A DNA stretch of 64,000 nt from Botryococcus braunii (taxonomy: Eukaryota > Chlorophyta > Trebouxiophyceae), in assembly GCA_002005505.1 (NCBI GenBank), contig MVGU01001524.1:1-64000 (forward strand). The letters are read 5' to 3'. A program made the position numbers and the translations under genes. Within the stretch, counting starts at the first letter, position 1; each line of letters begins with the position of its first letter. The notes beneath the pieces are model-generated. The model saw only the letters and a program-made list of their open reading frames with translations. It ran no database searches and had not been told where the DNA came from. Positions 10,201 through 18,834 of this stretch are shown piece after piece.

Positions 10201-12616
10201 TGAGGGGCATGAATTGCATGTGAGTGCAGTGAGGGGGGCAGCTACATGCAAAGCTGCAAATGGTCCCGGGGAGCTGAGCAGTATGGGTGGGTCTTGTTCA
10301 GTGACTGAGAGAAATGTAAGAGATGTGACCATGCAGAGTTCTTCTGGCAACCCGTCCAGTCAGAGCACTCCTGGACGGGACTGTGGTGGCAGCCACCGGT
10401 CAGAGGAAGCATCATATGCTTTCTCTGCACCAGCCAAACATGATTGTGAGCGGGAGACAGGATCTGCATCCTTGACTCCATGTAAGGGACGAGAGGAGGA
10501 GGTGAATCAGGAGCACAGACATTGTGGAGACAGACCAAATTACAAGTGCTCACTGAGAGGTACCTGTGCCTGGGAGAGTGATGTCAGAGATGTGAGGTCA
10601 CTCCCAACAGTGACATGCAGTCGGTCTGAGAGGCATGTGGATCACATAAATCAGGGGAAGTATGCAGACACTCTGCCATATCCCGATGTTGCTTGTGAGA
10701 GACCTGAAGAGTCTGAACTCTTGCAGGCATGTCAGAGTGTGTCTGAGGAGGTGAATCGGAAGTCTGGACAATGTGAAGGGATTCCAAATTACAAAGACTG
10801 TCCGAGAGGTACCTGTGCATGGGAGGATGATGTGAGGGATGAGCAGAGTAACTTGTGCAAAGCCAAGTGTGAGTCCAAGCGAGAGCGTGCTATGAGAGAG
10901 CATTCTACTTCTACTGGAGAGCCTGTGATGTGTAACTCAGCGAGTGTCAGTGGAAGAGTAGTGGGTTCTGGACAAAGTGAGAGAAAATCAGGCAATTCAG
11001 AGGAAAAGCACACAGGTGTCAGATTTGGGAAAATTCACGTTCCCTCTAATTTGAGAGAAGCACAGATGTCTCCCCAGTGGGAATACTGGAAGGCAGCTAT
11101 GCAGGAAGAGCAAAATTCTCTAGATACTCATGAGGTCATGGAGTATGTTCCGAGACCTCGTGGACATAAGGTTATTCCAGTTCACTGGATATTTTCAGTG
11201 AAAATGGATGCACATGGCAATGTTGTGAGATTCAAGGCCAGATTAGTGGCACAGGGATGCAGACAAATCCCTGGAGTGGATGTGATGGAGGTCTTTGCTC
11301 CTACTAGTAGCTATGGAGCTAGAAGAGCTCTGCTTGCTGTTGCTGCAAGAGAGGGCTGTGAAATTCATCAGGTGGACGTTAAGACCGCCTTTCTGAATGG
11401 TGAGCTCGAGGAGGAAGTATATGTAACGCAACCTCCTGGCTTTGAGAATGGTGATAAGAATATTGTGTGCCGATTGAGAAAGGCGTTGTATGGCCTGAAG
11501 CAGGCTCCACGTGCCTGGCACAAAACCCTGAATGACAAACTTGAAGTCATGGGGTATGAGGTGTGCAAGAGTGATGCGGGAGTGTATGTGAGATGCTCTA
11601 CTGATGGAGGAAAGTCCTATGTGCTGATCTATGTTGATGATCTTCTGATAGTTTCCAAGGGCATGTCAGAAATCGAGAGAGTGAAGGGACTTCTCAAGAA
11701 AGAATTCACCATCCATGATCTTGGGGAAGTGAAGGATTTCTTGGGATGTCAAGTGATGAGAGATAGAGATAAAGGGCTGATCACCCTGAGTTGCATCCCT
11801 AAAATCGATGCACTTGTAGAGAAATTTGGCTTGGATCTTGAGTCAGTGGGACCTGATACTCCCATGACAAAAGATTTCGTAATGTCCCAAAGGCCTGCAC
11901 CGAGAGATGGGAGCGACAGCATTGGTGCTGGCAGTCCACTACCTCCAGGTCACCGTTACTGTGAGTTAGTAGGGTCTCTTCTGTATATAGCCAACACCAC
12001 ACGTCCCGATATAGCTCAGGCAGTAGGTGTATTGTCTCGTTATCGCATATCTCCCACCACAGCACATTGGAATGAAGCCATCCGTGTGTTGAAGTATCTG
12101 AAAGGAACCCGAGATTTGGTTCTAACTCTCGGAGGGGGGGAGATAGAGCTAGAAGGCTATGTGGATGCCGACTATGGAGGTGATCAGGATCATCGCTTCT
12201 CTACCACTGGCTTTGTCCTCACTGTGTTTGGAGGAGCAGTAGTGTGGGGAAGTAAAAAGCAATCTGCTGTTGCCACTTCAACAGTGGAGGCTGAATTCAT
12301 GGCAGCAAGTGCTGTTGTGAAGGAAGCAAATTGGCTGAGAGGTTTCCTGGAGGAAATTGGAGTGTTACCGTGGATAGTGAAGATTCATTGTGACAACCAA
12401 GGGTGTATAAACCACCTGAGGAATCCGGTGTACTCCAAACACACAAAGCATATTGCAATTAGCTGTCATTTCGCACGTGAAGCTATTGCAAAGGGGCAGG
12501 TTGAATTCAAGTACATTCAATCTGCTAGAAATGTGGCTGACATTTTTACCAAACCACTAGTTAGACAAGTGTTTCTGGGACATCGTAACTCACTGGGACT
12601 GGCCAAGTTTCTGTGA
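7214..12616 (+). CDS. Copia-B gag-pol polyprotein (1800 aa)
   Basis: A single uninterrupted polyprotein for particle formation, cDNA synthesis and integration. The start is the first ATG after the leader (MTSKKKGSS). Gag ends in a CCHC zinc knuckle (C271, C274, H279, C284) followed by a Pro-rich stretch. The aspartic protease motif is DSG at 374-376. Integrase has an HHCC region from H523 and a catalytic triad D590, D653, E689 with canonical D-X35-E spacing. RT has VDVKTAFLNGE from 1387 and YVDD at 1473-1476. RNase H begins with YVDADY near 1650. Between integrase and RT lies an acidic spacer of roughly 400 residues with two diverged repeats of NYK...RGTCAWE.DVRD. All catalytic residues are present. 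The closest relatives in this window are copia-C and copia-D. Confidence 0.97.
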   Translation: MTSKKKGSSASGASTSSSEPASSTPIREPCTPSTSRGSGDELPKIIPTNVKVHIKLKERGTNIIVWKNAFLAANESKGSLPAILEAMPGTAHDAAAMLLIYESVPEEWLGPLSNLPSAYDAYEFICRKFIGGYNIEANADWLQEMSQGMKHDETISQYVNRMINLKACLDRNNHALLDAHVATQIVQGLPDAAKEPGMITTAAAQPLEKLAGLLRNTAAAVGFDEYAPRQPRVLALGQGSSGANTPPAASAVHQQAQPTVSEAKSETKGICNYCNKKGHYWRDCRKRKRDEETQRNVVAAVQQLQGMWPQGPPHMGGPHPPAAQLAHPGLDAFPAWFQPPAPPPPPPGGMPYIISLNILKTPVRNSSLQSWLVDSGASVHLVNDVTLLHNPTVHAKPIPLHLATSDATGEIVASGSVCILSRVGVPLWIHHVQCVPSATSNILSVSAALRDGAVFRTDDVGAFTEVCGPNSWRSRISAEKGLFYIHQVVALSPSVNHRRISAAVKSKTPTQNSHNCARRYLWHSRMGHPGETWMQRLTNEDLVSGLDTSLCPCSNCPVYCEACIEGKTSRPPFGISSRPAVEPLDRVHIDTVGPIFPAAVTGERYWVTALDESSQLKAVLPVKSKDAISAAVRDLILYWQTQKKTKVKCVRCDRGTEFLNATFKEFCASQGTKLETSAPYTPQQNGAAERANRTLKERTRTLLAFAAASPTLWKEALETACTLLNMGPSTGRDRTPSELFFGYKPNVTPLRTWGCLAFVHIPDVQRSVFSPKTVPGMLTGYSASSKAYRIYVGGGIWKESRDVVFVEHLRGASRVGMSVSSTQSTEFLCPEPSASDTPPVFPGTSPGTTNISLETDLDDPHSEPEYLPASSNLPTQPVTGPPSEAEPEPESRRLCDPVEMDQTLEAVQDLARGVRQDSHLRPQMERAQEVLRPTRSDCRNHQLDGLTRAQRHEQRTAAKDLLLPQEKGESREREGLTECDSLSQGPGEVQLEGDSHEGHELHVSAVRGAATCKAANGPGELSSMGGSCSVTERNVRDVTMQSSSGNPSSQSTPGRDCGGSHRSEEASYAFSAPAKHDCERETGSASLTPCKGREEEVNQEHRHCGDRPNYKCSLRGTCAWESDVRDVRSLPTVTCSRSERHVDHINQGKYADTLPYPDVACERPEESELLQACQSVSEEVNRKSGQCEGIPNYKDCPRGTCAWEDDVRDEQSNLCKAKCESKRERAMREHSTSTGEPVMCNSASVSGRVVGSGQSERKSGNSEEKHTGVRFGKIHVPSNLREAQMSPQWEYWKAAMQEEQNSLDTHEVMEYVPRPRGHKVIPVHWIFSVKMDAHGNVVRFKARLVAQGCRQIPGVDVMEVFAPTSSYGARRALLAVAAREGCEIHQVDVKTAFLNGELEEEVYVTQPPGFENGDKNIVCRLRKALYGLKQAPRAWHKTLNDKLEVMGYEVCKSDAGVYVRCSTDGGKSYVLIYVDDLLIVSKGMSEIERVKGLLKKEFTIHDLGEVKDFLGCQVMRDRDKGLITLSCIPKIDALVEKFGLDLESVGPDTPMTKDFVMSQRPAPRDGSDSIGAGSPLPPGHRYCELVGSLLYIANTTRPDIAQAVGVLSRYRISPTTAHWNEAIRVLKYLKGTRDLVLTLGGGEIELEGYVDADYGGDQDHRFSTTGFVLTVFGGAVVWGSKKQSAVATSTVEAEFMAASAVVKEANWLRGFLEEIGVLPWIVKIHCDNQGCINHLRNPVYSKHTKHIAISCHFAREAIAKGQVEFKYIQSARNVADIFTKPLVRQVFLGHRNSLGLAKFL

Positions 12617-12634
12617 GGTAAAGGCAAGGGGAAG

Positions 12635-13325
12635 TGTTGTGTTAATTAATTTTATGCCTTTCCCTCAGAGGAGTAATAATGGCAAGTCTCCGTATGAAGA
12701 CAATACCAATTAGGAAAGAGAGGCAGAACCCTGAGTTCTGCCAGGCAATACATGCATTTGAACGAAGACTATCATAACGCAAGTTACAGACACGTTTGTA
12801 GAAAGGAGGCATATGGGGCAAGCACGGATAGGGAAGGCACTTGGTTGGAACTATAGTGGCACTCCGGGTGCCTATCAATCAGTTGCTAACCAGTCCTTGA
12901 CTTGTATATGTCCGTGCCTACTTAACAACGCACAAGTAGGAGGACATCGTCTAACACCCTCCGTGCCGCCACCATGCAGGTGACTTAATCCTTATTGTAT
13001 TCCTGGATTTAGCACTCAGATGAACATTGTTAGAACATGTTAGACATATAGAGTTGAGTTTAGCTCATCGGACAAAGTAATGAACACGACCTGGGTGAGA
13101 GCAGGTTAGGCGTGTTTGAACTGCGTCACCTTGTTAGGAGAGATGAGAGATATTGTAACACTTGGTTGGAACTATAGTGGCACTCCGGGTGCCTATCAAT
13201 CAGTTGCTAACCAGTCCTTGACTTGTATATGTCCGTGCCTACTTAACAACGCACAAGTAGGAGGACATCGTCTAACACCCTCCGTGCCGCCACCATGCAG
13301 GATACGCCAAGCCCAGAATATTTCA
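12635..13325 (+). repeat. Copia-B 3' LTR
   Basis: 691 bp. Preceded by the polypurine tract CAAGGGGAAG (12625-12634) and followed by the AAAGA duplication. Confidence 0.96.
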
Positions 13326-13417
13326 AAAGAACACCCCCAACCAGTTCCCTATATCTGTTGTTTTGGGGAAGTGGTTTGCCTTCTCCCTTTTTGAGTTTCA
13401 TTGATCTATCGAGGGGA
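13326..13417 (-). CDS. Copia-A pol fragment: RT C-terminal connector
   Basis: A 92 bp island between copia-B and TRIM-1 encodes TPLDRSMKLKKGEG...NRYRELVGG, the copia segment between RT and RNase H. It joins in frame to the fragments on both sides once one GGGGA and one AAAGA copy are removed. Confidence 0.9.
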
Positions 13418-14868
13418 TGTAATATTCTTGCAAAGGATGGCCGTGCACCGACGAAAGTGCTAGTATGGTCCGAACACCATACCATATACTGTGCGAGCCT
13501 ACGAGGCTACACCCAGTACCAATGTACCGCTCGGCACGTGCGGGGACGAGCCCCGGCACCGTCTGCCTACCGGCGCGCTACATTCTCCCCCTCCTAGGTG
13601 ACCAAGCTCCTGCGAGGTCCTAAGAGGAGATGTCTAGAGAGTCGCTTTTATGCCTTATGTGAGAAGACACCCTAGAGAATCGCTTCAACGCCTCGTGGAA
13701 CTTGTAGCGCAACCATCAGCCAAAGGCCGTCATCATATGGTCACTCCCCTATGGGGTACACAGCTCTCACCTCCCAACGTAAGCCTCATCTCTCTTTCTC
13801 TTCTCACTATCCAGCGTAAGCTTCCTCTCTCCCTCTCTCCTCCCCCCAGAGACACGTTGCCCACCACGAGGCCCACGTGGTGAACGGGTCTATGGACCAA
13901 TGCCAGGCAAGGAGCAGAGGCAACTGGGCCAGGCAGACAAAAGAAGTGTCTAATGTGCCGCAACACAAAAGAACAAATCCTTCATTATGCAATGATGGAA
14001 GCAAAACCAGCATGCAAAGCTCAATCCACATTTATGGCATTTTCCAACGGCCCCATAAATGCAGTACTAAGCAAACCGAGCACTAAAAGAGACTGTGAAA
14101 ATAGAAAGTATTTTCAGCTCCATGCTTCTCGGCGCCAATCAACAAAGCAAGACCTCGTCATATCCGTGTAAGATCGGCATCCGGAAAAGTTGACACTTTA
14201 CCACCGAAACCCCAACGATATGCTCGAAACACCAAAGTTTCATTAAGGCAATGCAAGTTGAAAAACAATTGCAAAGGATTAGCAACCCAAAGCAAACCAA
14301 ACGAGGGGAAGCGCACACTCACCATCGTGAAGTGCCACCTTCCTCCCCCACCGTCCCCACGGAAACGGCGGAGCCACACGCCATTAGAAAGATTACAGAA
14401 AAATCCGAACTTTCTTGCTTGGATCCACACACCAAGCTTGGCGTCGACCTTCGTAGGCCAGAACCATCCCCGTCATCCGAACTTATATGGGTGCGAAGAA
14501 CGGATTCTCCCAACCAAAGTCCGTGAAGGTGATACCAAGGTGTTGCTGATCCTTCGATCTAGTGGGAAACAACCCAAATAGGACGACAGGCAGCAACGAA
14601 GACACACTTAAGCATCGACACCATCCGCAAGACACACTTAAGCGTCAAGCGGGATCAACAACCAACATCGCAAGTCCACCGACTTGGATATGGGCCACCA
14701 AAATGTAATATTCTTGCAAAGGATGGCCGTGCACCGACGAAAGTGCTAGTATGGTCCGAACACCATACCATATACTGTGCGAGCCTACGAGGCTACACCC
14801 AGTACCAATGTACCGCTCGGCACGTGCGGGGACGAGCCCCGGCACCGTCTGCCTACCGGCGCGCTACA
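13418..14868 (-). mobile_element. TRIM-1: short non-coding LTR element (1451 bp)
   Basis: Two 165 bp LTRs (13418-13582 and 14704-14868) are flanked by GGGGA (13413-13417, 14869-14873). Read on the minus strand it has LTR, a TTT spacer, a PBS starting TGGTGGCCCATATCC, an internal region without a long ORF, the polypurine tract AGGAGGGGGAGAA, and the second LTR. Size and lack of coding capacity fit a terminal-repeat retrotransposon in miniature. LTR ends and polypurine tract match the gypsy-B LTR family, so gypsy-B type enzymes probably move it. Confidence 0.93.
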
Positions 14869-16174
14869 GGGGAGTAGATTTGGGCTTGTCCCCTTTTAAA
14901 TCGAAACTCTCAAGCATGTCACTGATCAATTTCTCATTTGAGAGTGTAATTGACAACAAAGCACCATTTGCATCTCTCTCTTGTTTTATTTGCATGCCTA
15001 GAAAGTGTTTTGCCTCCCCTAAGTCCTTTATGCTGAAATGACTGGACATAAGTGATTTGACTTCTGTTATGACAGACATGCTCTGTGATAGTAATAGTAT
15101 GTCATCAACATACAGCAGAAGATAGACTACAGACCCCTCTGACTTGTTCAGGATGAATAGGGATGGATCAGCATCTGAGATAGTAAAACCTGAACTCACA
15201 AGGACATGACTGATAGTGTCATACCAAGCCTTGGGCGCCTGCTTGAGCCCATAGAGGGCCTTGTGCAGCTTGCAAACAGTATTGGGTCCACCTACATGAA
15301 AACCCTCTGGTTGCTGCACATAAATTTCCTCTGCTAATTTCCCATGTAGGAAGGCTGTGCTGACATCCATCTGATGCACATGCATGTCCCTGTTCACAGC
15401 CTTCGCCAACAGGTACCTTAGTGTGGTATGTTTAGACACAGGGGCATAGACTTCAGTGTAATCTATGCCATATATCTGTTTGAAACCCTTGGCTACCAGT
15501 CTTGCTTTAAATCTATCCACCTCCCCTGTTTCAGTGAGCTTTATTTTGTAAACCCATTTGACAGGGAGGGCCTTTTTGCGTTGTGCATCTGAAACTTCCA
15601 CATATGTCCAGGTGCCAAGAGCAGAGAGAGACTGCATTTCATCTTTCATGGCATCCAACCATTTTTCAGCTTCAGGGGAGTTGATAGCTTGAAAGTAAGT
15701 GACAGGTTCAACATATATTGTGTCTTTTTGGACTTGAACATATCCAAGGAAAGAGGTTTGGGTTTCTGTAGTGTGTGCACCAGACCACCAGGGATGTGTT
15801 TCTGCATTTTTCCTATTCCTAACTGGATACTTACTGCTGAAACCACCTGCTGGAGGCTTAGGGACCACATCCTGGTCTACTCCAGGTTCTAATTGGGGGT
15901 CTGGGACACTCCCCCCACTCATTTCATGGATAGTCGCTTGTGGAACACCCTTAAGTGGGCGCGGACTTGCAGCACTTGTGTAACAGGGTTCTGGACCTAA
16001 AGCGTCCGTACTTCCCGCGGCTGCACTTTTACCATGCTTAGTCCCACTAGGATCAAGACCAAAGTGGTCCTGATCCTTTCCCGTTTGCTCTCCAGCACTA
16101 ACTAGTGTAGTACCCTGATCTAGCTCTAAGCTAATTTCTGGGATATCTAATGCAAAAGAGACATCAGGCATTTG
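14869..16174 (-). CDS. Copia-A pol fragment: integrase tail and reverse transcriptase
   Basis: Middle part of the copia-A polyprotein. It begins at the ATTTG insertion site (...TTEQ-MPDVSFALD... when rejoined), runs through a variable linker and then the copia RT: WLDAMKDEM, WVYKIK, RFKARLVAKG, QMDVSTAFLHG, KALYGLKQAPKAW and the active site LLLYVDDILLLS. It stops at the TRIM-1 site (...KPKSTP). No frame damage is seen. The upstream part lies at 37001-40221 and the downstream part at 13326-13417 and 5558-6185. Confidence 0.94.
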
Positions 16175-16343
16175 TGTAATATTCTTGCAAAGGATGGCCG
16201 TGCACCGACGAAAGTGCCAGTGTGGCCCGAGCGCCACACCGTATGTGCTAGCGCGAAGCCTAAAGAGGCTACGCCTGGCCTAATGTACCGCTTGGCATCC
16301 GACGGGGCTAACCCTGGCGGAGTCTGCCTGCCGCGCGCTACAT
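16175..16343 (-). repeat. Gypsy-B 3' LTR (169 bp)
   Basis: On the minus strand it starts TGTAGCGCGCGG and ends GAATATTACA. The polypurine tract AGGAGGGGGAGAA is adjacent at 16344. It resembles the TRIM LTRs at both ends but is strongly diverged in the middle, by an estimated quarter or more of positions. Confidence 0.88.
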
Positions 16344-16771
16344 TCTCCCCCTCCTAGGTGACCGAGCTCCCGGGAGGCCTGCCAAAGCAAGCCGCAGTCA
16401 CAGGCAGAGGTGTATAGAAGGTCACTGCCACACTTCTATACATCACACTTTGAGCCGGCGAGTCTCCTCCAGACACCAGACCGCAGCCTGGGTGTACACT
16501 TGCCTGAGGTATCTCTATGGTACGCCTAGACCAGAATCCCGCAGTGACGGGGCCCAAAGGGCAGTCGTCGGCGTGAACAAATGTACACTCCACGTGTACA
16601 GGTTCCCATGAAGAAGCAGTGAAGTTGCTAGCTTCAGGGCGGATAGTAGGGGCCGGGGCTGGACGACACTTAGCCACCAAGTCAGGGGACGTTCTGTGAT
16701 CACGCGAACGTATGGGTAAACCACGACCCCCCGGTGACGCAGCTTGACAGGCTCGTGCTGCTGTGTTTCCC
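16344..16771 (-). other. Gypsy-B 3' untranslated region
   Basis: Lies between the pol stop codon and the polypurine tract. The ORFs here are out of frame with pol and have no domains. Confidence 0.65.
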
Positions 16772-17946
16772 CTAGTCAACCTGCCCACGACGGCGTGCCC
16801 CGCCTCGTGGTGCCCGTGCGTTGACTGTGTCCCAGTATCCCTTTACAACATTGGGAGCATTTGTCAAATTCCGTTCCTCTTCCCAGGTGTCATGCTCTGA
16901 CGAGTAACCCTTCCAGCGGACAAGGTACTCATACTTGGGACGGCCACGTGAATTGACACGACGGTGGTCCATTAAGGCTTCCACCTCGTACTCATCTTCC
17001 CCCTCCAGCACCTCGGCAGGTGGTGGGGGTTGCATCGAACCATCCCGCCGGTACCGTTCCAGGTTGGAGACATGAAAGACATCATGAATCCTCCATCGTG
17101 CCGGGAGGTCAAGCTCATAAGCTTGGGTACCCACACGTTTCACGACTTGGAACGGCCCTACCCAACGCGGGAGGAGCTTGGGCGTGCCCACCTTGAAACG
17201 GAGGTTCTTTGAGGAGAGGAGGACCCAGTCCCCCACACCAAATTGAACGTCCCTTCGTTTGGTGTTGGCATACTGCGCTTGTCTCGCAGTGGCCACCCGA
17301 TGGGTCATCCTGGCCTCATTGATGAGGCGTTGCATGCCCTGAACAAAGTCAGACGCACCAGGTACCCGTCTATTGGGGAGAATCGCGACTGGCAGGTGGG
17401 GGTGAAACCCGTAGTTCAGCAAAAACGGCGAGGACCCCGTGGACTCGTGATCGCAATTATTGATCGCGAATTCTGCACAGACCAACTTCTCATCCCAATC
17501 ATCCTGGGACTTGGCCACATACATGCGTAGCATGTCCTCGAGCACTCGATTCACTCTCTCAGTCTGCCCATCCGTCTGCGGATGGTAGGCTGTTGACATG
17601 GCTTGTCGAGTCCCAATGGATTGACACAAAGCTCTAGCAAAGTGGCTGGTGAAGAGCTTATCTCTATCGGACACCACCACTTGGGGAACACCATGCAACT
17701 TCCACACATTGTCAACGTACAGCTTAGCCGTCTGCTCAGCCGTAGCCTTGGTGGTTGTGGGCATAAGATGCACCATCTTGGTCAGCTTATCCACTACGAC
17801 GAAAATGGCATCATGACCCTTGCCTGTCCTAGGCAATTGGGTAATGAAATCCATAGTCACCGTGTGCCAAGGATTCAGCGGCAACTGTAAAGGTTGCAGC
17901 AACCCCGCAGGCAAAGTGTTCCGAGCCTTGTTCTTCTGACACAAGT
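16772..17946 (-). CDS. Gypsy-B pol, C-terminal part: integrase and chromodomain
   Basis: Continues gypsy-B pol from the gypsy-A insertion site. Removing one CAAGT copy reads ...YVLTCHLC-QKNKARN..., which completes the integrase HHCC zinc finger. The DDE core follows (TMDFITQLP, VVSDRDKLF, YHPQTDGQTERVNR). A C-terminal chromodomain follows (YEVEALMDHR, YLVRWKGY, DTWEEE), placing gypsy-B among the chromoviruses, whose chromodomain directs integration toward modified histones. It ends at a normal stop codon at 16772. Together with 24914-27340 it makes 1199 codons in one frame. Confidence 0.94.
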
Positions 17947-18245
17947 TGATACAGTAGAAACGGCCAAAGGATGCGAAAACAATGGTTACAAGTTGTTTGG
18001 GCTCCACCTCAGTACCCGTCCAGTCCGGCCCGGTCCTTCCTCTGCCAAAGCCTTGTTCTATCCTGTTCTAAGTGTGTCCCTGTCTCCATCGCCAATGCGC
18101 CTTGTCAAGTAAGGGGTTACTCCCTTGGCGCGTGAAGTAGCCACTTCTAGGCGTGGAGGAACATAACTCACGAAGGGACCTTTATGGAGGTCCAAATCCT
18201 CGTGGTCCGGTCATTTTCCTATAACACGCGACTATTCCTGTTACA
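17947..18245 (-). repeat. Gypsy-A 3' LTR
   Basis: 299 bp, matching 24615-24913. On the minus strand it is preceded by the polypurine tract at 18246-18258. Confidence 0.95.
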
Positions 18246-18834
18246 CCCTCCCCCCCTTAGCTTGGACGTCACGGCCAAGAGGGAGACTCACTCTAAACAA
18301 CTACACTACGCACCTAACACACTTGGCAGAGGTACGGTCCTGTCACGTCCTGTCCGCGGGTACTAGTCTGGCGTCCCCAGCCCAAGCCAGACCCCTGTCC
18401 TGTCCTGTCTTGTCCAGCCCTGTCCGTATAACAATGTAAAATCTGTCCCGTCCATACATAAATTCGCCCGTCCTGTCCAATAGGAATTCTACCCAACGGC
18501 AGTGGGGCCACCCATCTGCGTCGGGCGTTACGCTACAGCGCGAGCTAGCACGGATGTCGCGACATTACATGATTGACGTCCGAAACCTGACAAGGGTGAG
18601 CAGTCAACACCGCACGCACCCGAGGTAGACGACACCCTACCTCGACGAGTCCTGTCCAGGGTGAGCGGTCATCACCGCACGCACCCGAGGTAGACATTCT
18701 ACCCCGCTTACGTCCTATTCATCCGAGTGCGCTCTAGTACTGGGATACCCCCAGGGTACACTCTAAGGGCCAAGCTTAGAGCTTCCAAGGTGGCCCAAGG
18801 ACGCACCGAGGGGCCGACCCGACCTGCCAGAGCA
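18246..18834 (-). other. Gypsy-A 3' untranslated region with short repeats
   Basis: Contains many CCTGTCC words near 18340-18480, and a near-identical pair of about 38 bp at 18592-18630 and 18657-18694 (key words GGGTGAGC and CACCGCACGCACCCGAGG). No ORF of note. Confidence 0.75.

Larger units (their letters stand above)
6186..13325 (+). mobile_element. Copia-B: full-length Ty1/copia element (7140 bp)
   Basis: Two 691 bp LTRs (6186-6876, 12635-13325) appear identical by eye and are flanked by the 5 bp duplication AAAGA (6181-6185, 13326-13330). Primer binding site, leader, a single 1800-codon gag-pol ORF and the polypurine tract CAAGGGGAAG are in standard order. It is inserted in the RT/RNase H junction of copia-A. 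An undamaged ORF and apparently identical LTRs indicate a recent, possibly still autonomous copy. Confidence 0.97.

Noticed and set aside
13650..14180. Short ORFs repeated at 27861-28297 and 35783-36219
   Set aside because: They recur because the TRIM internal region is present three times, and they have no domains; non-coding.
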